Assembly: GCA_003952965.2 (NCBI GenBank)
Contig: CM025855.1
Location: 34,755,249-34,819,248 of the forward strand
DNA from: Morella rubra
Taxonomy: Eukaryota > Streptophyta > Magnoliopsida > Fagales > Myricaceae
Reading direction: 5' to 3'
DNA: 64,000 nucleotides
The notes under the pieces were generated by a model that had not been told where the DNA came from, made no database searches, and saw only the letters and a list, made by a program, of their open reading frames with translations. A program made the translations under genes and the position numbers. Every line of letters starts with the position of its first letter. The first letter of the stretch is position 1. Below, one piece after another: positions 48,701-61,891 of this stretch.

Positions 48701-50223
48701 TTTCTCATGCAGCTATTGGACTAACCCTGATAAGATCAACAATGTAGAGCATTTGGGGCAAATGGAAGATTCACTTGGGGACTCACTGAACCAAATCCGA
48801 ACACATAAGGTGTGCCTTTGATTCCTGTGATCGGGGTCTTCATCTAATAAAAAGAGTTTGGGATTGAAACATGATTTACTTCCTTAGAATCAGGGAGTGA
48901 ACCATTAAATTAGAGAACGCATAGATTAGATTGTCGGCCTTAATTATATTACAACCAGTGTTATATATGATACAAATGTCTTATTTTGGTTCTTATCTAA
49001 CTTGAATGGAAGAAAACAGGTAGATGAATTAATTGGTACCCAAATCAAGTTCCTGTTATTTTGGAAAGTGCTGTAAAGAATAAGAGAAATGATACAATGC
49101 CAACACCTAGAAGCTACAGATTTTAAACACCGCACGGCGTCTACCTTTCATCATCAACAGTTCCATAGATTTTAATGTCTCATAGGTGTTTTTTTTTATT
49201 TATTTATCAGGAAAATTTACAAAAGCAGCAACTCATGTCATTAGAATGCAGTAGTCAGGTAAAGAATGACTTAACTGGTGTTAAATAGTTGCCTAATGTT
49301 TCCTTAGTATGGTCGTAATCGGTCATCTAAACAGCCTTATCTTGCAGTTTCAAGAGGGGATGCATATGCCCTTCACAATGGGCTCTGAGCAACAGCTCCA
49401 ACCTTTATCATGGATTCCTAATAATGAAAGCCAGCAAATATTTTTACCTGATGACCCAAACTTGCTTCCCAATAGGTAAGTGGCTGTTTGAAAAGCATTT
49501 ATCTTGTTGTTCTAGTACAGATCTGTTGATTTCACTTAGTAAACAGCATAGTAGAAAACCAAGAGGAAGCAGAATTTTATTAGTGTATGAACTGTTCTCT
49601 ATTAAGGATCATTCTACAAACAAGAGATAATTGTGTCTTAGCATATTATAGTTAAGGACAATGTCTTATGATATTCAATGGATAAATGCTGCCTTGATCT
49701 AACATGTGTCGTCAACTCATTGGATAAATCTGTCTTTTCTGTTAGGGATGTGGAGTGCACTACCACTTCCTCCCTTGGGAGTTACTCTGGTTATTTTGGC
49801 ACAGCTAAAACTTCAGAGATTCATCATTCTGGACAAGAAAGTGGCTTGCTGAATGAGTTATCCAGAATGGCTCCTCTGAGGCTACAATTGGGCGGGCAAT
49901 ATCCTTACTTCCCATACAATCTCAATCTGATGAATGATTCAAAATTCCAATCAGCGGCACAGATGAACCCACAAGAACAACCTGTGGATTATCATGGTAG
50001 TGGAGGCTTTGAAACTTCTAGACCAGGGTATGAGACTACTCAGCATAGCTGGGCTTCCACATCCGGGCCCTGTCCTATGACCATGTTTGATGAGCATTTA
50101 TACACTCAGGTAAGCATCAGATTATAACTTGTGTTGACAATTTAAGGCAAGGCTTCTGAGTGCTTAATTAATAGGGTGTGATGTCCTCTCCTTGTTACCT
50201 TTCAGAATAATTTGATGAAATGA
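45775..50223 (+). CDS. MIKC*-type MADS-box transcription factor, AGL30/AGL65-like
   Basis: DNA-binding factor of the MIKC* (M-delta) class; AGL30, 65, 66, 94 and 104 act as dimers in pollen maturation. Eleven exons: 45775-45959, 47940-47999, 48106-48124, 48254-48317, 48423-48438, 48533-48594, 48713-48809, 49211-49258, 49348-49475, 49746-50109 and 50206-50223. The sum is 1061 bases, one short of a multiple of three. The MADS domain is MGRVKLKIKRLENTNGRQAT, then YAKRKNGIMKKANELSILCD and IVLLMFSPTGKPS. The I/K regions follow (SSIEEVIAKFAQLTPQERAK, then LSDMHKRLSYWTNPDKINNV). The many short exons after the MADS box are a hallmark of MIKC*. One A is missing in the A-run of exon 4 (near 48262), breaking ALRKTFKKLDHDVNI. 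The protein would be about 353 residues, ending YTQNNLMK. Exon 1 ends RGMR where homologues have RGER or RGEH. Confidence 0.9.
47802..47846 (-). mobile_element. Ultra-truncated retroposon footprint in MADS intron 1
   Basis: AGTATGGCATGTA occurs at 47802-47814 and 47834-47846. The 19-base insert reads on the minus strand TATCAAAAATAATAATAAC, an A-rich 3' end. The flanking similarity continues for about eight bases beyond the second copy, so a slippage duplication remains possible. Confidence 0.5.
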
Positions 50224-52992
50224 AATTTGACATGAGTAACCAGTTAAAGGGCTAATAAGCTTTCTGGTTTTGGATTCTGATTCCGGCTGTTAATTGCCTA
50301 TTTGCCTCTCTTTAATTGATCAACCGACATGGCCTCACCACTAAAGTGGTAGACCAACTGGTAATGCAGTCCACCTTGTAGGAGGGTGGAGATGAAGATC
50401 CTTGGACTGAACCCCTCAGCCGCATTCTTTAGTTGCACTTTCGTGGGTCTGTGGTAAGGTCTCCTCTTCTTAGTGCAGTAGCCAGATAACAAGTTAGGAG
50501 GGCTAGTGGGGGCCATGGCCCCCCAAACTGTGTGCAAAAAGTCAGCCTATGTTTTAGGCTTTTTAAATGGTTTTTTTAAAATGTTTTTTTTTTTTTTTTT
50601 TTTTACCCAAAATATGGGATGTTACTTGTTCCTTAGGGACGGAGATATCTCTTCGCCAATATCCATATCATTGTTTGTTTGCAGAGAACTGAGATGCAGT
50701 AGCTATCTGAAAAATTATCCAGGGATGGAGTTCTTGAACTTCGATCATATGCTTTACCAAGCTACTCATCCGTTTGAGAGATTCTTCAATGTGTAACTCT
50801 GGCATGCCAATGTAGGAGCAACCACCAAGGCAATGTGTAGTACTAGTACAGCATATGACTGCCCTGACATCTGTCGGCCAGAAGCAAGGCACTCACTGCA
50901 TTTGGGATATTACATCTTCTGTTCACGAACCATATAGTAAAGGTCCGCTGAGTTGTTTTGCTTCCCCTGCATCTTTTGGGTGTCAAGGATACTAATAGCA
51001 GCCAGAGTATGCCAATCTTTCACTCCCTCTGCGCAACATAAACTGTAAAGAAAAGAGTATGCATAGCAACGATGGTAACCCCAAATCACTTACATGAACG
51101 AAAGTTTTTGTCTTCAATTCCATAATGCGTTGACCTCTTGTAGATATTGCATATTATTTGTTTCTTATTCCTGCCCAGAAAATAGATAATTTGGCTGCAT
51201 CAGTCCTGCAAATTTATGCTGGTGACTCCAATCATTGACGATTGGACAAATATCTGGCAAGGAACTTCTGAATTTGGTTACTCGGATAAAGAAGAAAAAA
51301 AAAAGAAAAGAAAAGAAACGTGTCTGTGTCGGCGATGTTGGATTGAACAGCTTAAGGAGGGAATGGATATGTATGATAGGACTATTTTTCTTGTCCCTGG
51401 AAGTGGAAATCCCTAGAAGCATTACAAAGATAGTTGAACCAAGTAACCAACAAGAAACCACAACTTGAGGTTTCTCTGAAAAGATCTAATTGTCTTTACT
51501 GCAGTCCGGGACCTTAATCACAGCCTTATCTGTCCCCGAGATATAGAAAATTGGTCCACTCCGCTTTTTTTCAGTTTTCTTCAAACAAACTTACCCCTCA
51601 AAGACATTGGTGTACTGGAAACAAACGTCTTGTACTGTCAAGGTATATTTTTTTTCTTCGTCAGTTCGTTGGATGGTAGCTTAAAGATCATCTTCAAGTT
51701 TAAACTCTGCCTTGCTTCTGGCATGACTCTGGACCATCCAATCTTTTTCTTTTTCCCTCTTTCCCAAATGATTTGGGAATGCACCACTTGGTTAGGGTTA
51801 GGGTCTGAAGGTGTTGGGAAGACAATGACGGAGAAAGAGATTTACACCAAACGGACAACAAAGAAAACAGTGAAAACTTGTAGCTTGCTGTGATGCTTTC
51901 GGCAACGTAGACGATTTCGCACTTAAATTACCGCCTGTTGGCTAAAAATTAGCCACCATTAAGTGATTTCTGACCATTCTCGTTTGGTAGATTATAGATC
52001 AAAGGGATTTCCTCGGGCATGAATTCAAAAGATACTGCGTTGCTCTTTTGCTGTTTCGGCTCTGGTTTCGGTGGGGGGAGGGTGAATATGGACCACTTCC
52101 GACAAGAGCATTTGTGCCAAAGGATCGAAATGACTCATAATGTTAGAAATAAAAATTTAAACTGATATAAAAAATTATTTAATCAAAAAGAAAAGAGAAT
52201 AAATAAATTAAACAAATAATATAAATAATTCAGTCAAAAAAACCTATATCTATAAGGAAAACTTAACGGACAGATTTGTTATCTCATTTATATTTTTAAT
52301 AAAATTATATTAAAACTTTTTACAAGTCTTTGATTTCAATAGAACACGTTACTCGAGACTCTAATATTTTTCACATAAACAACAAGTAACCACATGGGAA
52401 GCATATAAGAAAAGAGTAAAATGACAAGAAGTAACTACTTAAAGCACCAATCTTCATTGCTAGTGGAAGCTGGAAATTTACACTTCTAGAAATTTCCAAC
52501 ACAGGCTGAAACATAACAAACTCAGGACACACATAGTCAGCAGAAGCGGATTCCAATGACCTTAAAAGAAGTAAAACTGATCCTAAATACTCCAAAACCG
52601 AGGGAAAAAAATAACCTAAAAGTATTCAAATACTACTGGCGGGTGGTAAAAGTCCACCTCTGCCACCTTCTACTCCACGACAGAAGTAAAACAAGACCCC
52701 CAAGAACAGAGAGAGGACCCCCAACATGGGGTACCTGCAACAATACAATATAACAATGAAAGAGATGAAGAGCCACTTAAAATAGGCCCTTCTCGATTTC
52801 GGACCCCAAGAAGTCAAAGACTGACCCCCCGTACGCGTAGTATACTAATTCTAATATCCTAGTATACTAAGAGAGTCATACGGATACTATACTTGGTGCT
52901 TACTGCTTACTATATATAAAGCGAAGTTAAATAATACTATTCCTAGCAAACTAGTTGTGAACTATAGAGCAGAGGTCGGCACATGGGTGTGT
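50224..52992. other. MADS 3' UTR and intergenic DNA, with a transposon-like block
   Basis: 50330-50605 looks like inserted DNA. It starts CCACTAAAGTGGTAGACCAA, resembling a tRNA-type A box, has the near-palindrome GGGGGCCATGGCCCCC at about 50511, and ends in a T21 run. I could not find target duplications. 50630-52990 shows only short frames without features; 52150-52400 is AT-rich. Confidence 0.4.
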
Positions 52993-54415
52993 CTAGCGGA
53001 ATTGACCACCGCCATAGGTCTGCCCAAAGGACCAACCAGCTGGAGCAACGTTGTTGGAAACCACGGTACGGCCGTCACTTGTGGTGACCTTGAAGGAGAG
53101 GCTTTGGCCATTGAGATAGGTGTTGCTCTGCCAGTTCTGGCCCCAGTTCCTTGACATTGCCTGCCAACCAGTTCTTGACCCCTTGATGGACACGGCATGG
53201 ACATCACCGGCACCACCAACGTTTGTGATGAGGACTAGGTTGAAGTAAGAATGGCCGTTGATGGTGAACCTTATCCTCCCTTCTTCATGCAGGGTACCCT
53301 ACAGAAACCCAACCAAAAAAGGATGCACTTAGCATTACACCCCCTCGAATACAGACGAAAGCAAATTAACAGCCAAAAAGAACAGAGGTAAAAAAGTAAA
53401 TCCAAGTTTCTTGTTTATCTGGGAGAGAAAAGTCATGGAACCGTGAAGAATAAATTATACATAAAAAAAGTCCGAAACAGCTTACGTCGAGAAAAAGAAA
53501 TCAACTTTTACCGCCTAAAAAAATATGGGTCGCCCTCTAAACGAGACGTTAAAAATGTCAAATAATACTGCTCTGATACTTTCTTCTTCTAGTTTAGTTA
53601 AGGGCACATGAATCGTTTTCAAAGCAACATAAAAGAATGCTATATAAAAAAAAAAAAAAGAAGCAAACAAAAGTAGTGAAATCTTGGTTCGTGACAACGG
53701 AATCTGGCAGCGAAAAGTTATTCCAAGACTGTAATTACAATCAACAAGAAACGTTCGTTTTATCTTATTTTTTCTGTTCAAGGGAAAAACAGTCGGTCAA
53801 AGGGGACAGCACTTTGCTTTGAAAATAAAAGGTTTCAAGCTCAGAAATTTCTCCGAGCCTACCTTCGGTGCAGGCGACAGGCACAATTCCAGCTTTGTAC
53901 TGGGCATGTGCTGGAAGACTGCTGAGAAAAGAAAGTGCTGCTGAGGAGGGTTACACCAACCCCTGCATTGTTGGGAAGAGCATTGTTCGGTGGGCAGAAA
54001 TTGGTAGCTGTGACCACAATGGAGCCAGGCAGGCACCATCTGGTGTCACTCACGCATTTTATCTCATAGCATGACCCACAGCTCAGCCCATTGTTAAACA
54101 GAGCTGTGCTCAGAGCAGCAGTGTTCGTCCCATATCCTTGGCTATAAAGGTTCCCATACCCACAAGCTCCACCTGCGCAAATCACATGAAACGTAAACAT
54201 TAGTCAAATGAGCCTTCAGTTAAGTAGGAACCTCAAAAAGAAAGCACAGTTATCCCCCATTGGCTCATTGTGCATACCCATTGTCCCGGAAGCATCACCG
54301 CCCCCGTAGAAGGTGGCGTGAGCGTTGAGGAACCAATTACCTCCATCGCCATGGAACAAGAACGAGGAGAGTTCCGAAGGCAGATATCACGCAGAAAAAC
54401 CCGCAACACTACCAT
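52993..54415 (-). CDS. Alpha-expansin (EXPA1/EXPA15-like), reading frame disrupted
   Basis: Secreted wall-loosening protein acting at acid pH. Three exons on the complement: 54278-54415, 53863-54172 and 52993-53298. The last ends [12 protein letters not shown], then TAG. The GH45-like domain shows [52 protein letters not shown] and [18 protein letters not shown]. The C-terminal CBM63 domain shows [20 protein letters not shown] and [20 protein letters not shown]. All codons look conserved, but the frame breaks repeatedly: one G missing after NNAG (near 53961), bases missing in HFDLSQPVFQ and HIAQYKAG, two extra bases near the exon 2 end, one A missing in RGGIRF (near 53277), and a shift between the start MVVLRVFL and [14 protein letters not shown], which also spoils the signal peptide. 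Consensus error or a very young pseudogene. Confidence 0.85.
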
Positions 54416-54744
54416 AAAGAATCGACAATAAGACGCAATTAATTAGCCTGCAAACACAGAGCAGATTGAGTATGAAAAACTTTGCACATTAAGTTGAGCC
54501 CCTTCATTCCTAGTAACTGTAGTGGTCCGTAGGAAGGCGTCAAATTTCATTACGTTTCTTACTCTAGGACAAACTGTAAAAAGCTCGAGAGGAGAATAAC
54601 AGAAGAATAGAGAGACATGTGTTGATTACACTCGTGAAGTTCTGGAGTCTTCCCACAACTAAGACCGCAGGGTGGTGAAAGATAAAGGCGTGTGAGCTCT
54701 ACTTGAGTGAATGAGTTAGAATGGGTTGGGGTGGTTATGGGTGC

Positions 54745-54756
54745 CAATATATATTG
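54745..54756 (-). promoter_or_regulatory. Probable TATA box of the expansin gene
   Basis: On the minus strand AATATATATTGG lies about 330 bases upstream of the expansin ATG. It is followed by CACC-rich sequence suitable for a 5' leader, possibly with a leader intron. The position is inferred from composition only. Confidence 0.35.
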
Positions 54757-54759
54757 AAA

Positions 54760-57700
54760 TCTGATAGGAAATTAGGGGGTTGTTGGGCTAGGGATTGTTC
54801 CATATGGTGGAATTGCCACTTGCCTACCAACTACTAACTACTTTTTAGGTCTGTTTTGGGGACCAGAAACTCGTGAGTAAAAATTAGCGGTTTGAAGGTG
54901 AAATATTCTCATGTCACACTATAATTTTATTTTGGAATATAAGATATGTATAAAAGGCATGTTTTTGTGGGTTCGAAGTTCGAGGGTTTTTGATATCGCT
55001 ATCCAAGACGGGAAATACACCAAATCGATTGATCTAGTGTGGTGGTAGCAGGTAGTATCGTGTTCAGATGGCTAATAAACTTCATCACACTACCAACAAT
55101 GTGGATTAGATCAATATGTTCATTTGCCGCTTGCTCTTTTTGTTTTCTCTGACGGTTTAATACCTTTTTCTATTTTTATTGTTTTTTCATTTATTGAGCA
55201 CAAAACTCTCTCCTGTTTACGACACGACTATTTTCTTATCCAATGTTTTTGGTGTCTCGGTGGCTCTGCCCCCACTCGGTTCACCTACTGAAATGTTAAG
55301 TATAATTATTATCCTGCTAAACAGTTAATATTGAGATTCTCCACGATAACGAAATATTTTGCATTTAATTTTGTCAATATCAGTCTATAGTTAACAAGTG
55401 ATTGCAGCGTTTTTAACGCTGGTACTTTCTGTAATATTAATAATATAGAACAGCGCCTCTTACAGTATATAGAGAATTTCAGCTAGGCAGCGCGCGCATA
55501 AGTGTGTAATTAAACATGACCGCCAATTAATCGGCTCACGTCACATAGGCTATTCAGGACGTATTTAATTATTGTTGGTTGTGTTGTGGCGTCTGCTACA
55601 TTTTTTCTCTAAGGCAAGGATGGTTGTATTTTGAACTGTAGTAAAAACGAAGTTCCACCTTTCATTGTTTTCCAAAAGCAGGCAGGATGCGCAGGTCACC
55701 AGGGGAATAGAGGGAAATAACAGAAAGAAATATAGCTGATGGTAAGGGGAAGAAGTACTCGTTGTTTCTATCAGTACAGTTCCCCCCTCAACTAGAACAG
55801 GAAAAGACACTTAGAACAGTTAGCCGCACGGTTCTAAAAGCCCCACTGTTCTGCCCTCACCTCATCACCCCACGTGTTGAAAGAGTTAGCCATACACACG
55901 GAAGAGTTAAGGACGAGGAGATTCACTCAGCAGGAACTAACAGACTTTGCAAGTATAAAACCAAAAAGCCTTTAAGAATGTTAGATGTATGAATATAGAT
56001 TATTGGAGAGGTTGAATTTCTGCAGGTTGGGCTGGTGATATAGGTAAATTGATATAATATTGATCTGCCTGAGCCTCCGTGTGCGGACGGCTCCCCCGCG
56101 TAGTCTGGCGGTCGGAATATTAGGTATAATATATCGAGTTAACCGACTCAACTTCTCAAGCTGGGCAACAGCATTAGATCTCGAATTGCTTGCTATGACG
56201 CAGTTCCTTCGTCGCAACCTTTAAACTCTATCTCACTTGCCTGTTACCGCAGGTTAAGGGTGTACGCTTGTCTTTGATTGTTCGACTCTACCTAGCCATA
56301 GTGCACTTGTGGTGGTACCAAAGAAATTGGGACGGTGTTTATCGATTATTTCTGTACGTCTGCCAGCCAGCTAGTCTTAAAGATGTGCTCCCGGTGAATG
56401 GGACAAATATACCGAATATCAGGTCAAATATGATCCAGCCTTCTTGTAACTGGGTCTTATTCACGGGCCTTGCGCTTGTTTCTGCTTGACGTTGTACATC
56501 TCCACTTGGTGGTTGGTAGAGTTCCCCGTCCAACCTTCCATTTGGGCTTATTTATTGTTCAGCCACGTGATTTCAGCATTTAGACAAAGTTTTAATTAAT
56601 TTGGCTATTATTAGGGCTCAATATTCTTGTTCAGTTTCTCTCTCAGTAACCTGTTCTTTGGACTGTACCCGTCATGTTATATGTTATTTTAAATGAATAA
56701 ATACAGGCGCAGTGGACAGAAGCTCTACTGGTTTTGAGCCCCATCACTAACTATGGTAGGATCTCCTGGTGAGTTTTTTGGGACCTATCATATCGTTTCA
56801 GGTTTATAACAGCCTGTTTTGTCTGCTTTTTTAAACCAATTATCGCGTTCACTTCCACTGCCCAGATATATAAAAAGCAACTATGAATAGTAAAACCTTT
56901 CTCTCCCTTCCCTCCAGAGCAGGAAACAAACATGTGAGTAGCCTAGCACAAATGGGGGAAGTGCTTCCATCCTTGGATTTCCCTTCCTCTTTCCTTCCAA
57001 CCAAACACAGGGAGGGAGAAAATGTCAAATGTGCCACGGCACAAAACGAAAACGCTACCTATCAGCCTCACCCTTTCTCCCCGCCGTGGGTCCCGTCTTA
57101 TCATGTACGGTCCAAACGCAACCGACTGAACGCGTTTTGAGAAAAAAATTCAGAATATGGGATAATGCGCTTTCATTTCTGCCCGCAGATGACTTCGGTG
57201 ATAGCCCGTAGACGTTGCAGGTGGCTAACACGTGGGTGATGAGGTTTCTTGATTTTGGTAGTTTAGGCGGTTTGAGCTTCCTACTTAGATCATGAAGACG
57301 GATGAACTTATTTATATTTTCATTGTTCCATGTTTTTGATGCTATTCACAAAACTTTGGCCCTCCAATTCTTCCTCTCACCAAATCATCCTCTTGCTCGG
57401 ATTATATTAAGACCTGGGCCAACACTATATATAGACTGAAGCAAGAATGAATAAATAAAGGGGCCACGAGTGATACGTACAAAAATAAAAGAATTGACGC
57501 GACAGCCATTTTGTGGCTCACACTACGAGCAGAGACATTTATTGTTTGTCAATGGAACCACGGAAAACCTTGGAGCTGGAAAGCTAGGGAAGTGGTATTC
57601 TTTTGGGGTTTAGGGCGTGAAGCATCGTTCTAACTCGGAAAATTATGACCCACTTAGAAGTATGATAATTGATTACCTCGCACACACGACCATAATATTA

Positions 57701-60700
57701 AGTTGGAGAAGGGATCAAGATCTGCATGGAAAACGATTTTCTAATTTGACCTTGCTCGTAAAGAACGATAACGAGCTGAGCGTTTATATCTCGTGAGGTA
57801 GTAGTACCGTTAACATTGCCAAATCTACGAACAACTTAATTAAGAACAAGTTGGAATTTTGTTAGTATTCATAGTTGAGAGGAGTGCAGCTTTTTTTTTT
57901 GTTGGAATTTTATTTTTCTAAGGAATTTGGGACTGTGCTTGATTTGACTTGGACAATCTACTGGTTGATGATAATTTTATACCCTTCCTGCCGTACTGCT
58001 TTTTTTTTTTATCTGTTGTCTGCCTTATTTATCTTTTGCCTTTCCTTTTGGCTTGTAAATGGAACAAGTGGAATTTTCAGAATTTAATAAAAAAATTGGC
58101 TTGGTGTATTGACCTCATTAAAGGACACGAGACAATTATTATTATTATATAATGATATCCATCAGTGAGTATGGATTTTATCTCACGTTAGGTCATGTTT
58201 GTCACTTCTGTATATATAATCCTGTATTACACTATTGAGATATGGTTGACTCTCTTTTAACACCATTTGTCATTGGTTAAGGAAGTGAAAATATATTGGA
58301 TTTTCTGCGCACGGAGTATGGGCAAGCAGGTGGAGAAAATACTGGTTAAAATTAGAAAATCTTAGAGGACGGTCTCTTCGGCTGGTAGGTGTATGTGCTC
58401 CGATTCTGCTCAGTTGATGGCAGTCGATTTATGCACAGTCCTTTTACACTCGTGTCGTTCAAGATATTAGCAGCTGCACATTGCACCGGTTTTGGCATTG
58501 TATTCTTCTCTGGTAATTATAAACCTCCTTTGCTTCTAGATATGGAGGATTTTTGCATGTTGGTGAATAGTGTTCGCTCTGATGCCCCGGTAACAGATTA
58601 TTGCCGAGCGGGGAGCATCCAGTAAACTCAAATGAAAGAAATCTTCTATACAACGCGACGAGGAGCATCACAACCCTTTGGAAAATATAGCGAAATTCAG
58701 CACAGCTACGACCATATTCTCTCGAAGATTCTTCCGTGCCAACATCATGGGAACTGATTTATACAAAAACTGCTCATTTTTCCTTTTTATTCTATATTTC
58801 CATAATCTACTTCGATACAAAGTATGGAAGTGAAGATTCTATTATACTTGATATTTATAGAATGACTTCTGGTAAATAAAATTATATTCCACTTGTTAGA
58901 CTCTAGAGATAAAGTCTTTAACGTTCCAAAATGTACCAACTTTTCGTTTGAATAGAATCCAAACAATGCTCCTCCCGGCTTCCTTTTTTCAGACGTGTAT
59001 TTCCCTCCTCTTTTCTGGTGTTTTGTGCCTTTTTTTCAGATGTTATCTTCACCGTCGATGCACCCCATTTCACTTCTGACCGCGATATGAGGCTGGGGCC
59101 GGACTGGATTTTTCTTCCTTTTCTGTTTCCTCGCAACTTTCACTGTTGCCAAGGATTCGCTGGCGTGTCCAAGTTCACGATTTTGATTCTCTGCAACTAC
59201 AAGTCAAATGTAAACATCAAATCCATTGTTGACTGCAGGTTACCTTTCCTTTCTTTTAAGATCCTGGGGTCACTTGAAGAAAATGCAGGTCCCTATTCAC
59301 TTTTGTCTGGTGGTAAATTCTCATTGGTAAAGGTACTATGCAGCTCTGACCCCGTTTTCACCAGTTCTTGAGGACTATGCTAATGCTAATGACAGCGAGA
59401 GAGACAACCTTGGTCTGTTAATCACACCGATAATGATTGTGTTCGGTGTTCCACGCCTGTTAATCTCTGTAACATGTTTACTTTTCTGGGTTTGTTAAGT
59501 AATTACCCGGCCTCTATAAAGTTTTTTACCTTTAGGAGTCTTTCTCCTTCTTTCTTGGTTTTCTTCTCGGACGCCCCCCCTTGAGATACAGTACAAAACA
59601 GATTGATAGGGATGTGACCTTTATTCCTATTAAGTTTTTCCATCATGAATATATTATAAAGTAGAAGAAATAATAAGAATTTAGGGATTTTACGCTCCTT
59701 CAATTCATATTTATTTATTTTCTCATTCTTTTTTAACAAATACTTGAAATGCCTTGATGCCACTAAATCATTGGAAAACGGAAACAAGAAGTTTGACGTT
59801 AGAAAATGACAATTATTTGCATGAGCGTATAATAAACATCGATACAGGGACCGTGATATAAGTTTAGAACTATCTGGCTTCGAGGCGCCGGGCAGTTTTT
59901 GCCGCAAAATTCACACCGAACATAAGTTACATATGTAAGATTGGGAGGAACGGTCCGTTTTGCTGGTCACATTCCCGACTTCTTTTAACGGGCAGCCAAC
60001 CTTCTCCACTGATATTCCATATGGGACATGCAAATGGGTTCCACCTTAGCCGAATAAATACCATCTTCTCTCAGGCGCCGTGTACTAGACACACCATTGA
60101 ACGGTAGATATCAGGAAAGATGCTATAATAGTCACTTTTCTCTTGCTCACAAGAGTGCAGATGACAATTACCCAAATTCTTTTAACTTTATATTCTCCTG
60201 TTACCGGAACTCTTAACGTTCTTGTAAAGACAATACAAATCAAATACCATAGATTGAGGAATATATTGGCTTATTTCTAAAGAACCTCTGACTCACAGTG
60301 TTTGCAGCAGCTTTTTGATTTCAGAGCAATAATATCTGCAACGCACCTCTCTAAGGTAGGGATTTGAGTGATTGATTGGGTGGCCTAGTCCCTTTCAGGT
60401 TCCTCCACAATTCACTAACTATGGCAAGAAAATTCTTGGTGGGCACGTGATAAATTATTAGCGATTCTTCTCTAGCGTTCTCCAAAGCCTGTAATTTATA
60501 CTGTTGATATACTTCGTAAAGCCACACGCCATCTTAGGTGTCTAACCCCACCATCCACTAGAACTTCCAGAAGAGATACAAATTCTTCAATCTTCCTCCC
60601 TCACCTAAGTTGACAACATAGATAGCAAGAAGGAAAAGTTTTTTGTCATTAAGCCAAAGAGGCTGCGCGCAGGGAAAGGACTAACTGTTCGTCTCCAAAG

Positions 60701-60800
60701 AAGCCAACACGTGATCAGAGGAGGACTGCCTAGGAAAGGGAGTGAAGCTGTATCTTTGGAGTAGATTTGTTGAGTGTCTTTAACTGCCTTTGGTGGCTAA
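54760..60800. other. Gene-poor intergenic region
   Basis: Six kilobases with no supported gene. Open frames (for example 55762-55992, 57949-58152 and 59018-59371) have no family features and no splice partners. A TATATATAGA motif at 57427 has no gene after it. No RNA gene recognised. Confidence 0.45.
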
Positions 60801-60805
60801 CCTAA

Positions 60806-60905
60806 CTATTAACTACCTTGGTTGCTTTTTCTAGCACTGCAATTGAATAACGACCGTCTATTAACTACCTTGGTTGCTTTTTCTAGCACTGGAATTGAAT
60901 AACGA
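60806..60905. repeat. Tandem duplication, 52-bp period
   Basis: CTATTAACTACCTTGGTTGC and the following 28 bases at 60806-60853 recur at 60858-60905 with a single mismatch, separated by four bases. Confidence 0.9.
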
Positions 60906-61891
60906 ACGTAATGAACCTCTGGAACCACCTAGGTTGCCTATTGGGATTTGGTGAGGAGCTTTTAAATATCCTTAGAGTTTGGTTATGATCTGGTGGGAGT
61001 CATTAAGTCATGATCAAAGAGGTAAAGAGTAAAGGGTATAGTTGAGGATTAATTAGGATTGTTCAATGAGGACCCTTTGATCTGGGTCATGATTAATTTT
61101 ATGATTTGGAGCATGTGGATTTTTGTTATAATGTTCCTCACATGATTTTAATTTAGTTAGAAAAGATAAATCTTGCCTGGGACACTTAACGTCTCGACTA
61201 TTGTAATCCATGGGATAGTTTTGATTTTGATAGTAGAGTCCTTACTGTCAAAAGCTACTATAAAAAGGCGATTTGCCAAGAACACGGTATAGCAAAAATT
61301 TATTGGATAAACACAAGGGTATTGGGACCCTTTGTTTTATGTTGTCCACATAGTTAAAAAACCAACTCTATTTTATCACCAAGTGAAAAATTTGATTCTG
61401 CATAGGCAAAGAGAGAGAATATCACATTTAGTTGCAGCCTGCCAGCGATCCCAGAAAGAGGAATGTGAATCGATTTTGTTAAGTTTGGCTTTCATGGTTT
61501 ACAAGCAATTTTAGCTCCCATATTTAACTTTTCAGACTTTTCTTTTATATATTTCTTCCGATCTTACATTGTTTGAGAAATTAAAGAATCACTTGGAAGG
61601 AGTCAATTCGATCTCCAAAATTATTTATTCAATACATCAACACCTTTTAGCTTGATGACTCAATATTAGGATAAGTATTAATAGGATCAAAGATTTCCAC
61701 TGACCTTTTGCTTACAGTCACCGCCACCCCGAAATTCTGTATTCTTTGCTCTTTGAGAGTGAGAGACTGAAGCTATAAAAATATCTTTAAATTACTATCA
61801 CGCAAGAATTAATTGGTCACACCGGGCTCTTTCTCTTTCCTTTTATCTTATCTTCCATATTGCGGTCAGGCAACTAGAACAGACCGTAGTA
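60906..61891. other. Intergenic, no gene supported
   Basis: One stretch near 61225-61262 translates to DSRVLTVKSYYKK, weakly like the segment before the zinc-binding region of plant LINE reverse transcriptases. It has no continuing similarity. Confidence 0.3.

Noticed and set aside
57849-57915. Repeated GTTGGAATTTT around a segment with a T-run, like the retroposon footprints
   Set aside because: The T-run is at the wrong end for either strand orientation, and the repeats are short and imperfect.
59018-59371. 117-codon plus-strand open frame
   Set aside because: No recognised motif, no neighbouring exons, and composition like the surrounding DNA.
61220-61270. DSRVLTVKSYYKK resembling LINE reverse-transcriptase C-terminal sequence
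   Set aside because: Only about 12 residues match and the downstream translation does not follow the zinc-binding pattern.
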